From positions 1 through 64,000 of the forward strand of contig SVPY01000009.1 of the NCBI GenBank assembly GCA_015065615.1: a DNA stretch of 64,000 nt. Direction: 5' to 3'. Each line of letters starts with the position of its first letter. Position 1 is the stretch's first letter. The notes below the pieces were generated by a model. It saw only the letters and a program-made list of their open reading frames with translations. It made no database searches and was not told the origin of the DNA. This document shows positions 9,605 to 18,030 of the stretch, piece by piece. Both the position numbers and the translations under genes were made by a program. This DNA comes from Oscillospiraceae bacterium (GTDB taxonomy: Bacteria; Bacillota; Clostridia; Oscillospirales; Acutalibacteraceae).

Positions 9605-9678
9605 ATATAAATAAATCGTTAAATTATCTGAAGCGTTTTGATCCAAAAAAGAAAAAATGCGGAAAATTAAAAAAATTG

Positions 9679-9707
9679 TTGACTACATAGCGTCGTTTTG
9701 ATATAAT
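9679..9707 (+). promoter_or_regulatory. Sigma-A promoter of carA-carB
   Basis: TTGACT (9679-9684) and TATAAT (9702-9707) are separated by 17 nt. The short leader contains an imperfect hairpin GGGCAC/GCGCCC (9726-9741) before the GAGGAAAGAGG ribosome site. I do not recognise it as a PyrR or ArgR site. Confidence 0.8.
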
Positions 9708-9777
9708 TTATTGATGGTAAAAATCGGGCACAGTTGCGCCCATTTCTATATAACAAGAGGAAAGAGGTAAAGCTGAA

Positions 9778-10842
9778 ATGAGTAAAGCATACTTAGTTTT
9801 AGAAAACGGTAAAGTTTTTGAAGGTCAGTCTTTTGGTGCTGTTGGCTCTGTTACTGCTGAAGTTGTTTTCACAACCGGTATGGTCGGTTATCTTGAAACA
9901 TTAACAGATAAGAGCTTTGAAGGCCAGATTGTCTGCCAGACTTTCCCGCTTATTGGTAATTACGGTGTTATTTCCGATTCTTTTGAGGGAGATAGTATCG
10001 GTCCTCGCGGTTACATTGTTAAAGATTTGTGTCAAGTTCCTTCTAACTTCCGTTCAGAGGGTGAGCTTGACACTTTTTTTAAGGCCCGCGGCGTAGTCGG
10101 ACTTTGCAAAATAGATACAAGAGCGCTTACAAAAACGCTCCGTGAAGAGGGTATTATGAACGGTGTTATCACTAATGACCCTGCTTCAGTTGATTTCGAA
10201 GCTTTAAAAGCTTACAAGGTAGCAAATGCTGTTGAAGTAACTAAGGCAAAAGAGATCACGAGATTTAACGAAGGCGGCAAAATTAAAGTTTGCCTTCTCG
10301 ATTTCGGTGCTAAGAAGAGTCTTATCAAGAACTTAGCTTCTTATGATGCCGAAGTTATTATCTGCCCTCCCGAAATTAAAGCAGAGGAAATTACTAAGCT
10401 TGGTGCTGATTGCATTGTGCTTTCCGATGGCCCCGGCGATCCTTCCGAATTAAAGGAAGCGATTGAAAATGTAAAGGAAATTATTAAGCTTGGTCTTCCC
10501 ATTATGGGTATTTGCCTTGGCCACCAGCTTTTGGCTCTTGCTCACGGCTTTAAGACATATAAATTAAAGTACGGTCACCGCGGCGCTAACCAGCCCGTTA
10601 AGTATAGCGTAACAGGCAGAGTAATGATAACAAACCAGAATCACGGCTATGCAGTATGCCCCGATTCCGTTGATGCTTCTGTTGCTGAGCTTGCTTTCAC
10701 AAACGTAAACGATAAGACTAACGAAGGTCTTATATACAAGAATATAAAGGCATTAACAGTTCAGTTTAACCCTGTTGTGTGCGACGGTCCTGCCGACACA
10801 AGCTTTGTTTATGCTGATTTCTTCAAAATGCTTGAAAAGTAA
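9778..10842 (+). CDS. carA: Carbamoyl phosphate synthase small subunit with degenerate glutaminase triad
   Basis: The 354 residues cover an intact CarA N-terminal domain (LVLENGKVFEGQSFG) and a class I glutamine amidotransferase domain. The nucleophile elbow is present as GICLGHQL (Cys246), as are GHRGANQPV and QNHGYAV. Family knowledge: the triad is Cys269-His353-Glu355 in E. coli CarA, with His and Glu in the motif FxxHPE. Here the aligned segment reads VQFNPVVCDGPADT, so Asn331 replaces His and Val333 replaces Glu. The reading frame is intact and the surrounding residues are conserved, so this is not a frameshift artefact. Glutamine hydrolysis should be impaired; the subunit may act structurally with an ammonia-using CarB. 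It forms an operon with carB 33 nt downstream. Confidence 0.93.
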   Translation: MSKAYLVLENGKVFEGQSFGAVGSVTAEVVFTTGMVGYLETLTDKSFEGQIVCQTFPLIGNYGVISDSFEGDSIGPRGYIVKDLCQVPSNFRSEGELDTFFKARGVVGLCKIDTRALTKTLREEGIMNGVITNDPASVDFEALKAYKVANAVEVTKAKEITRFNEGGKIKVCLLDFGAKKSLIKNLASYDAEVIICPPEIKAEEITKLGADCIVLSDGPGDPSELKEAIENVKEIIKLGLPIMGICLGHQLLALAHGFKTYKLKYGHRGANQPVKYSVTGRVMITNQNHGYAVCPDSVDASVAELAFTNVNDKTNEGLIYKNIKALTVQFNPVVCDGPADTSFVYADFFKMLEK

Positions 10843-10875
10843 TATTAGTTCAAATAAGAAGAAAGGAAAAACGTT

Positions 10876-13800
10876 ATGCCACTTAATAAAGATATAAAAA
10901 AGGTTCTCGTTATTGGTTCAGGTCCCATTGTTATCGGTCAGGCTGCTGAGTTTGACTATGCAGGCACACAGGCTTGCCGCGCTCTGCGTGAGGACGGTAT
11001 TGAGATAGTTCTTGTTAACTCCAACCCCGCTACAATTATGACAGACAGCGCCATGGCGGACAGAATCTATATTGAACCTCTTACACTTGATACTGTTAAG
11101 AGAATTATCAAAAAAGAAAAGCCCGACAGCATTCTTTCAGGTTTCGGCGGCCAGACAGGTCTTACACTTTCCATGCAGCTTGCAAAGGAAGGCTTCCTTG
11201 AGGAAAATAACGTAAGACTTTTAGGCGCATCCCCTGAAACAATCGATAAGGCTGAAGACCGCCAGATGTTTAAGGACACAATGGAGGAAATCGGCCAGCC
11301 CTGCATTCCCAGTAAGGTTGTTACAACAGTTGAGGGTGCCGAAGAGTTTACAAACGAAATCGGTTATCCCGTAATTATCCGTCCTGCATTTACACTCGGC
11401 GGCACAGGCGGCGGTATCGTTTATAATAGGGAAGAGCTTATGGAGATTGCCGCAAACGGTCTTTCTCTTTCTCCCATAACTCAGATCCTCGTTGAAAAAT
11501 GTATTTCCGGTTGGAAGGAAATTGAATTCGAAGTTATCAGAGACGCTTCAGGCAACTCCATAACAGTTTGTTCTATGGAAAACGTTGACCCCGTTGGCGT
11601 TCATACGGGCGACAGTATCGTTGTTGCCCCCGCCGTTACACTTTCCACAGCAGAGTACGGTATGCTTCGCGCAGCTGCTATTAAGATCGTTAACGCTTTA
11701 GGCGTTGAGGGCGGCTGTAACGTTCAGTTTGCTTTACACCCCACAAGCTTCGATTATGCTGTTATCGAGGTTAACCCCCGTGTTTCCCGTTCCAGTGCTC
11801 TTGCTTCCAAGGCTACAGGTTACCCCATAGCTAAGGTTGCTACAAAAATTGCCATCGGCTACCGCCTTGACGAAATTGTAAACGGTGTTACAGGTAACAC
11901 ATATGCAGCTTTTGAACCCAGTGTTGACTACATCGCTTTAAAATTCCCCAAGTGGCCCTTCGATAAGTTCGTTTACGCTAAGCGTAATTTAGGTACACAG
12001 ATGAAGGCAACAGGCGAAGTTATGTCTATTGCCGACTCTTTCGAAATGGCTTTAATGAAGGCTGTAAGAGGTGCCGAAATTTCTCTCGATACTCTTGAGC
12101 TTTATAAGTTCCGCGAGTATTCCGAGGAGGCTTTATGGGATATCTTAAAGGGCGCTACCGACCAGAGACTTTTCGGTATCACAGAGCTTATGCGCCGCGG
12201 TGTTACACTTGAAGCTATTCACGATTGCACATTGATAGATATGTGGTTTCTTACAAAAATCAAGGGCATACTTGATTTCGAGGAGTCCATTAAGAATACA
12301 ACTCTTACAAAAGAGCAGTTTGTAAAGGGTAAGAAGTTAGGCTTCACTACTTCTTCTATGGAAAGAATCAGCGGCAATAAAATCGAATACACAATGGAAG
12401 AAACCTATAAAATGGTTGATACCTGCGCAGGTGAGTATGCTGCTAAAACTCCTTATTTCTACGGCACATTCGATACACCCGAATCCGGCGCCGTTAACGA
12501 AGCTTTCGAATTCATTGGCAAGAAGGGCAAGGAAACCGTTTTGGTTTTAGGCTCAGGTCCCATCAGAATCGGTCAGGGTATTGAGTTCGACTACGCTTCC
12601 GTTCACTGCGTTAAGTCTTTACAGAGACTTGGCTACGAGGTTGTTATCATCAATAATAACCCCGAAACAGTTTCTACAGACTTCGACACGGCTGACAGAC
12701 TCTACTTCGAGCCTCTTTGCCCCGAAGACGTAATGAATATTATCAACATCGAAAAACCCGTTGGTGTAGTTGTTGCTTTCGGCGGCCAGACTGCTATCAA
12801 GCTTACAAAAACACTTGCAAAGAATAATATCAGAATCATCGGTACATCTGCTGACAGCATCGACGCAGCTGAGGACAGAGAGCGTTTTGACGCTATCCTC
12901 GAGAAGTGTGGCATCAAGAGACCTAAGGGCGACACAGTTATGACAGCTGAGGAAGCTTTAGAGGTTGCCAACCGCCTCACTTACCCCGTATTAATGCGTC
13001 CTTCCTACGTTTTAGGCGGTCAGAATATGATAATCGCCCACAACGACGCCGATATTCTTGAATATATGGAAATCATTCTCCGCCACAAGCAGGATAACCC
13101 CGTGCTTATCGATAAGTACTTAAGCGGTATGGAGCTTGAGGTTGACGCTATCTGTGACGGTGAGGATATCTTAATGCCCGGTATTATGGAGCACGTTGAG
13201 AGAACAGGCGTTCACTCCGGCGACTCTATTGCTAAGTACCCTGCTGAGGATATTGACGATTACCTCATCGACAAAATTACAAGAACTACCGAAATGCTCT
13301 GTACTGAATTAAAGGCTATAGGTCTTATGAACCTTCAGTATATCATTATGGATAACGAACTTTACGTTATTGAGGTTAACCCCCGTGCATCAAGAACAGT
13401 TCCTTATATCAGTAAGGTTACGGGTGTTCCCATGTGCGATTTAGCCACAAAGGTAAGCCTCGGCTACAAACTTAAGGATTTAGGCTACGGCACAGGACTT
13501 TATAAGAATTCCCCCTACGTTGCAGTTAAGGTTCCCGTATTCAGCTTCGAAAAATTAACCGACGTTGATACTCAGCTCGGACCTGAAATGAAGTCAACAG
13601 GTGAGGTTCTTGGTATCGGTAATAACTTCGAAGAAGCAATCTATAAGGGTCTCTTAGCTTCAGGCTGCAAGATGACTAAAGACGGCGGTGTGTTCATCTC
13701 CGTCCGTAATCAGGATAAGCCCGAAATCGCTGAAATAGCTAAAAAGTTTGCTAAACTCGGTTTTGACCTTTATGCTACAATGGGTACTGCAAACGTACTT

Positions 13801-14925
13801 ATTAAGGCAGGTCTCAGTGTAAAGATCGTAGATAAGATTCACGAAGGTCCCGTAAATACTTTAACACTTATCGAAAGCGGTAAGGTAAATTACGTTATCT
13901 CCACATCCGCTAAGGGCAGAAACCCTGCGCGCGACTCCGTAAAGATCCGCCGCAAGGCTTGTCAGCTTGGTATTCCCTGCTTAACCGCTATCGATACAGC
14001 CAACGCTCTTGTAGATAGCTTAATGAGCCGTTATACTCCTTTCAACACAGAGATAGTTGATATCAACGATTTACGTAAAGACCGCCAGCAGGTAAGCTTT
14101 ACAAAGATGCAGGGCACAGGCAACGACATTATCGTTATCGACGGCACTAAGAACGAGATTTCTTCCCCCGAGTTCCTCTCAATCTACCTTTCCGACCGCC
14201 ACACAGGTGTTGGCAGTGAAGGTGTAGCTATTATCGATAAATCCGAGATAGCTGATATCAAGCTTCATATGTACAACCAGGATGGCAGCGAAGGCAGACT
14301 TGCAGGTAACGCACTCAGACTCGTAGCAAAGTACGTTTATGATAATAACATCTGCAAGAAGAATATCATTAAGGTTGAAACCTTAAGCGGCGTTAAGGAA
14401 TGTAAGGTAATTACAAAGATGGGCATCGTATCTAACGTTACAGTTGATATGGGCAAAGTTTCCTTAAAGCCTGAGGAAGTTCCCGTAAAGCTTGCAGGCG
14501 AAAGCGTAATTAATCGCGAGATCACAATCGGTGACGTTGATTATAACGTAACTTGCCTCTCCGTTGGTAATCCTCATTGTGTAGTATTTACAAATTCCGT
14601 AGAGAAGTTAAACCTCGAAGCCATCGGTCCTAAGTTTGCACAGAGCAAGCTCTTCCCCGAGGGTATCAATGCAGGCTTTGTAGAGGTTCTTGATGAAAAT
14701 ACTCTCAGAATCAGAGTTTGGGAGCGCGGCAGCGGCGAAACAATGTCCTGCGGTAGTGGTGCCTGTGCAGCAGCAGTAGCAGCTGTACTTAACGGTTACT
14801 GCAAGAAGGGCAAGGATATCCGCGTTAAAGTAAAGGGCGGCGACCTTATCGTTAATTACACAGATGAAAGAGTATTAATGACAGGTAACGCTGAGAAGGT
14901 TTACGAAGGCGTATTCGAAATCTGA
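10876..14925 (+). CDS. carB: Carbamoyl phosphate synthase large subunit fused to a DapF-like domain
   Basis: The protein is 1349 residues long, whereas CarB is usually about 1060-1080. Residues 1 to about 1070 are a complete CarB: two ATP-grasp synthetase halves (VLVIGSGPIVIGQAAEFDY and VLVLGSGPIRIGQGIEFDY) and the allosteric MGS-like domain (FISVRNQDKPE ... STSAKGRNPARDS). From about residue 1074 a full diaminopimelate epimerase-like domain follows without a break: FTKMQGTGND, MYNQDGSEG, VGNPHCVVF and WERGSGETMSCGSGAC. DapF uses two cysteines as acid and base. The second is present (Cys1292), but the first, normally in the motif CGN, is Ala1143 in LAGNALRL. The domain therefore probably cannot epimerise LL-diaminopimelate and may be a ligand-binding pseudo-enzyme. 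The operon ends at a strong terminator. Confidence 0.95.
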   Translation: MPLNKDIKKVLVIGSGPIVIGQAAEFDYAGTQACRALREDGIEIVLVNSNPATIMTDSAMADRIYIEPLTLDTVKRIIKKEKPDSILSGFGGQTGLTLSMQLAKEGFLEENNVRLLGASPETIDKAEDRQMFKDTMEEIGQPCIPSKVVTTVEGAEEFTNEIGYPVIIRPAFTLGGTGGGIVYNREELMEIAANGLSLSPITQILVEKCISGWKEIEFEVIRDASGNSITVCSMENVDPVGVHTGDSIVVAPAVTLSTAEYGMLRAAAIKIVNALGVEGGCNVQFALHPTSFDYAVIEVNPRVSRSSALASKATGYPIAKVATKIAIGYRLDEIVNGVTGNTYAAFEPSVDYIALKFPKWPFDKFVYAKRNLGTQMKATGEVMSIADSFEMALMKAVRGAEISLDTLELYKFREYSEEALWDILKGATDQRLFGITELMRRGVTLEAIHDCTLIDMWFLTKIKGILDFEESIKNTTLTKEQFVKGKKLGFTTSSMERISGNKIEYTMEETYKMVDTCAGEYAAKTPYFYGTFDTPESGAVNEAFEFIGKKGKETVLVLGSGPIRIGQGIEFDYASVHCVKSLQRLGYEVVIINNNPETVSTDFDTADRLYFEPLCPEDVMNIINIEKPVGVVVAFGGQTAIKLTKTLAKNNIRIIGTSADSIDAAEDRERFDAILEKCGIKRPKGDTVMTAEEALEVANRLTYPVLMRPSYVLGGQNMIIAHNDADILEYMEIILRHKQDNPVLIDKYLSGMELEVDAICDGEDILMPGIMEHVERTGVHSGDSIAKYPAEDIDDYLIDKITRTTEMLCTELKAIGLMNLQYIIMDNELYVIEVNPRASRTVPYISKVTGVPMCDLATKVSLGYKLKDLGYGTGLYKNSPYVAVKVPVFSFEKLTDVDTQLGPEMKSTGEVLGIGNNFEEAIYKGLLASGCKMTKDGGVFISVRNQDKPEIAEIAKKFAKLGFDLYATMGTANVLIKAGLSVKIVDKIHEGPVNTLTLIESGKVNYVISTSAKGRNPARDSVKIRRKACQLGIPCLTAIDTANALVDSLMSRYTPFNTEIVDINDLRKDRQQVSFTKMQGTGNDIIVIDGTKNEISSPEFLSIYLSDRHTGVGSEGVAIIDKSEIADIKLHMYNQDGSEGRLAGNALRLVAKYVYDNNICKKNIIKVETLSGVKECKVITKMGIVSNVTVDMGKVSLKPEEVPVKLAGESVINREITIGDVDYNVTCLSVGNPHCVVFTNSVEKLNLEAIGPKFAQSKLFPEGINAGFVEVLDENTLRIRVWERGSGETMSCGSGACAAAVAAVLNGYCKKGKDIRVKVKGGDLIVNYTDERVLMTGNAEKVYEGVFEI

Positions 14926-14951
14926 TAAATATTAGTTTTGTTTAATAAATT

Positions 14952-14984
14952 AAGCGGTGCTTTTAAAGCACCGCTTGTTTTTTG
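14952..14984 (+). terminator. Intrinsic terminator after carB
   Basis: The stem AAGCGGTGCTT / AAGCACCGCTT is followed by GTTTTTTG. Confidence 0.9.
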
Positions 14985-15030
14985 CAATGAATGGTAGTAG
15001 AATATTAACATAAATCTTAGGAGATATGTT

Positions 15031-16023
15031 ATGAATAATAAAGAATGGTTTAAAGAAGCTAAATTCGGTATGATGATACATTGGGGCTTATATTCACTTC
15101 TTGCAGGTGAATATAAGGGTAAACGCTATGATTACGAAGATGAGCTGGTTACAGAATGGGACCCTATAGGCGAGTGGATAATGTCAAGGTATCAAATACC
15201 TATAAAAGAATATGAAAAATTACTTAACTGCTTTAATCCCATTTATTTCGACGCAGAAGAATGGGTAAAGCTTGCTAAAGAGGCAGGAATGCAGTACATA
15301 GTTATTACAAGCAAGCATCACGAAGGTTTTGCACTTTATAAGTCAGAAGCCGATTCTTTTAACGTTGTAGATTCTACTCCTTTTAAAAGAGATATTATTA
15401 AAGAGCTTTCCGAAACCTGCAAAAAGCATAATATGAAGTTCGGTTTATATTATTCTCAGGAGCTTGACTGGCACGAGGAGCACGGCGGCGGATATGACAG
15501 AAAAGAGCTTGATTCAAAGGGCTGTATGTGGAGCAACTGCTGGGATTTTCCCGATACTAAGAAAAAAGATTTCAGTATTTGTTTTGAAAAGAAAATCAAG
15601 CCTCAGGTAAAAGAAATATTAACCAAATACGGCGATTTAGCTCTTATATGGTTCGATACCCCCGGTGTTATTACGCCTGAACAGAGTAAAGAGCTTTACG
15701 ATATGGTTAAATTCTACCAGCCCGATTGCCTCGTTAATTCAAGAATAGGTAACGGAATGGGCGATTATACCTCCTGTGGTGATAACGAAATTCCTGATGA
15801 CTATAAAACTACTCTATATGAATCTGCCTGCACTTTAAATGATACCTGGGGTTACAAGAGCTTTGACAATAACTGGAAATCAGCAGAAAAGGTTCTTGAA
15901 ATTAAAGAACATCTTAATAGCCACGGCATCAATTATCTTTTAAACGTAGGTCCTGACGGCTTAGGAAGAATCCCCGCGCCTGCAATTGAAATATTAAAAA
16001 AGATCGGTAAGCTTTCAAAGTAA
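15031..16023 (+). CDS. Alpha-L-fucosidase, GH29 family (short, intracellular)
   Basis: The 330 residues form a GH29 catalytic barrel: KFGMMIHWGLYS, TSKHHEGFALYKS, the nucleophile Asp209 in LIWFDTPG, and a C-terminal SHGINYLLNVGPDGLG. There is no signal peptide, and the beta-sandwich domain found after the barrel in longer fucosidases is absent. It would release fucose from imported oligosaccharides in the cytosol. The ribosome site is TTAGGAG. It stands alone between two terminators. Confidence 0.9.
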   Translation: MNNKEWFKEAKFGMMIHWGLYSLLAGEYKGKRYDYEDELVTEWDPIGEWIMSRYQIPIKEYEKLLNCFNPIYFDAEEWVKLAKEAGMQYIVITSKHHEGFALYKSEADSFNVVDSTPFKRDIIKELSETCKKHNMKFGLYYSQELDWHEEHGGGYDRKELDSKGCMWSNCWDFPDTKKKDFSICFEKKIKPQVKEILTKYGDLALIWFDTPGVITPEQSKELYDMVKFYQPDCLVNSRIGNGMGDYTSCGDNEIPDDYKTTLYESACTLNDTWGYKSFDNNWKSAEKVLEIKEHLNSHGINYLLNVGPDGLGRIPAPAIEILKKIGKLSK

Positions 16024-16028
16024 AAAAT

Positions 16029-16061
16029 AAAAGTGTGGAAATTAATCCACACTTTTATTTT
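16029..16061. terminator. Bidirectional terminator between fucosidase gene and gltX
   Basis: The 11-bp stem AAAAGTGTGGA / TCCACACTTTT carries T-runs on both strands and serves the two convergent genes. Confidence 0.9.
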
Positions 16062-17705
16062 TTATAAGCTGTTTATTGCGTTTTTAACTCTCTCTGCTGT
16101 TCTGTCGTAACCTAAAATCTGAGTTACCGTGAAAAGGTCGGGGGAGTTGGTTTTTCCCGTAATAGCTACGCGAAGGAAGGTAGAAACGTCAGCTACAGTA
16201 CCCTTAAATGCTTCGGGGTTAGCCTTATATGCCTTCATATCGGTTGTAAAGCCGATTTCCTCTGTAATAGCCTTAACCTTATTGAACCATGTGTTCTGGT
16301 CATCTGCAAAATCGTAAGAAGCAAGATATTTATTAAGAACATCTTTGATAAGCTCCTTATCAAACTTTTCTTCAAATACGGGAGAAGCCAGATATTTATC
16401 ATAGAAGAATCCCATATAGGGCTTAGCTTCTTTCCATGTTGCTAAATCTTTTCTGGGCTTCTTGCCGCCTCTGCCTATTGCAAGAATCTTAACTGCATAT
16501 TCTTTATCTGCCTTTAAGAAATCAGCAAATTCTGTATCGAATTCCTCTGTATATTCAACAAGGCGATTATATACTGTTTCGGCGTCCATCTTAGCGATTT
16601 CATTCTTACTTACGTCGCAAAGCTTCAAGTAGTCGAAAAGATTACCTGCGGGGTTAAGCTTTTTGGGGCTGAATTTAAAGTCTGTGGAAGGCGCTGTGGG
16701 GTTAGCTCTGCGCCAATCCTCGTAGTTGGAGTTAAGTAAAGTCATAATATACTCGTAAACAGCCTCTACGGGGAAACCTTCAGCCTTATAGAAAGTAAGT
16801 GCAAGCTCGGGGTCTTTACGCTTACTTAGCTTTCTCTTGGAGTTGCCGTCCATCTTCATTAAGGGTCCGATATGAACGTATTTAGGAAGCTTAAAGCCCA
16901 AAGCCTTGAAAAGCTGAATATGGAAGGGGAGGGAGGGCAGCCACTCGTCACCGCGAACAACGTGGGTAGTTCTCATCAAGTGGTCGTCAACTGCGTGTGC
17001 AAAGTGATATGTGGGAATACCGTCGCTCTTTAAAAGAACCTGGTCAATATCGTTTTCGGTAATGGTAAGCTCACCTTTAACAAGGTCATTATACTTAAAC
17101 TGATTTTCTATGGATCCTGTGGAACGGAAACGGAGAACCCAGGGTTTACCTGAAGCCATCTCAGCCTTTATATCCTCAATGCTTCTGTCTCTCCAGATTG
17201 CGTATTTGCCGTAGTAACCGAAGTTTTCTTTCAATTCCTCCTGCTTTTCACGCATAGCCGTAAGCTCTTCTTCAGTGCAGAAGCAGGGGTATGCCATACC
17301 TTCCAAAATAAGCTTCTTTGCATATACGTGATAAATAGAAGCTCTCTGGCGCTGGCGGTAGGGACCGTAATCGCCGCTGTCACCGTCAATTGTAGCGCCT
17401 TCGTCAAAATTGATGCCGTAGTGCTTAAGTGTATTAATAAGTACCTCAACAGCGCCTTCAACTTCACGCTTTGCATCAGTATCCTCTACTCTTAAAAAGA
17501 GTACGCCGCCACTTTGATGAGCCATTCTCTCACTTGTTAAACCCTGAACCAAGTTACCTAAATGTACGAAACCTGTGGGAGAAGGAGCCATACGTGTGAT
17601 AACTGCATTATCGGGATAATTTCTTACGGGGAATCTTGCTTCCATATCCTCGGGTGTCTCGGTTACCTCGGGAAATAAAAGCTCAGCTAATGCTTTATAA
17701 TCCAT
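16062..17705 (-). CDS. gltX: Glutamate--tRNA ligase
   Basis: This 547-residue class I aminoacyl-tRNA synthetase charges tRNA-Glu. It shows MAPSPTGFVHLGNL (the HIGH-like motif), PCFCTEEEL in the zinc-region insertion, and KRKLSKRKDPE (the KMSKS loop). The start is ATG 17705 behind GAAAGG. An in-frame ATG at 17723 lacks a ribosome site. It has its own promoter, back to back with the ABC-F promoter. No T-box leader is seen. Confidence 0.95.
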   Translation of the reverse strand: MDYKALAELLFPEVTETPEDMEARFPVRNYPDNAVITRMAPSPTGFVHLGNLVQGLTSERMAHQSGGVLFLRVEDTDAKREVEGAVEVLINTLKHYGINFDEGATIDGDSGDYGPYRQRQRASIYHVYAKKLILEGMAYPCFCTEEELTAMREKQEELKENFGYYGKYAIWRDRSIEDIKAEMASGKPWVLRFRSTGSIENQFKYNDLVKGELTITENDIDQVLLKSDGIPTYHFAHAVDDHLMRTTHVVRGDEWLPSLPFHIQLFKALGFKLPKYVHIGPLMKMDGNSKRKLSKRKDPELALTFYKAEGFPVEAVYEYIMTLLNSNYEDWRRANPTAPSTDFKFSPKKLNPAGNLFDYLKLCDVSKNEIAKMDAETVYNRLVEYTEEFDTEFADFLKADKEYAVKILAIGRGGKKPRKDLATWKEAKPYMGFFYDKYLASPVFEEKFDKELIKDVLNKYLASYDFADDQNTWFNKVKAITEEIGFTTDMKAYKANPEAFKGTVADVSTFLRVAITGKTNSPDLFTVTQILGYDRTAERVKNAINSL

Positions 17706-17758
17706 AATAAAAATACCTTTCAAATATATTTTTAATTAAAATTTACAAAATTCAGCTT

Positions 17759-17787
17759 ATTATAACATAAGTAAAACGAAAAATCAA
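17759..17787 (-). promoter_or_regulatory. Sigma-A promoter of gltX
   Basis: On the minus strand TTGATT (17782-17787) and TATAAT (17759-17764) are separated by 17 nt. The -35 ends 7 nt from the divergent ABC-F -35. Confidence 0.75.
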
Positions 17788-17794
17788 TTTCCAC

Positions 17795-17823
17795 TTGACT
17801 AAAGCTTTGAAAATAAATATAAT
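17795..17823 (+). promoter_or_regulatory. Sigma-A promoter of the ABC-F gene
   Basis: TTGACT (17795-17800) and TATAAT (17818-17823) are separated by 17 nt. This predicts a leader of about 200 nt before the ABC-F start. Confidence 0.8.
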
Positions 17824-17856
17824 TATTTTGTAATATACATTAAAGGTGGCTAAAGG

Positions 17857-17871
17857 ATGCATAAAAAGTAA
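17857..17871 (+). CDS. Leader peptide MHKK of the ABC-F attenuator
   Basis: A four-codon ORF, ATG CAT AAA AAG TAA, lies just downstream of the promoter and has its own ribosome site (AAAGGTGG, 7 nt upstream). Very short upstream ORFs of this kind precede ABC-F and other antibiotic resistance genes. Drug-stalled ribosomes on them change the folding of the leader. The role here is inferred from position. Confidence 0.65.
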   Translation: MHKK

Positions 17872-18015
17872 TTGCCGTAAAACTAAGCAGAAAAGTTTCC
17901 CGTTTGGTTACGGGTGGTTTTTTGCGGAATTTTGGTAGTTACTAAAGCTGGTTTCCTTTTCAGCGTTCTTTTTTAGTTTTTTCTGCCGTTTTCCGCAAAT
18001 GGAAAACGGTTATTT
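17872..18015 (+). promoter_or_regulatory. Ribosome-mediated transcription attenuator of the ABC-F gene
   Basis: After the leader peptide come a small CCCGT/ACGGG hairpin with a T-run (17899-17923), a TTTGGT/ACTAAA hairpin, and a final terminator stem CCGTTTTCC / GGAAAACGG (17986-18009) followed by TTATTTTTATTT. An alternative pairing, GCAGAAAA (17887-17894) with TTTTCTGC (17979-17986), would invade the base of the terminator and could act as the anti-terminator. The ABC-F ribosome site lies just past the terminator. Confidence 0.7.
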
Positions 18016-18030
18016 TTATTTGGAGGATTT

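Noticed and set aside
9726-9741. Hairpin in the carA leader as a PyrR or riboswitch element
   Set aside because: It is a six-pair imperfect stem with no terminator, anti-terminator or conserved loop; too small for a known regulator.
10741-10842. Frameshift explaining the odd CarA C-terminus
   Set aside because: Residues on both sides of the changed positions stay aligned with the family (ALTVQF, then DGPADT and the terminal helix), so the frame is continuous.
16062-17800. T-box leader for gltX, and likewise for ilvE
   Set aside because: Leaders are short and contain neither a T-box sequence nor a terminator/anti-terminator pair.
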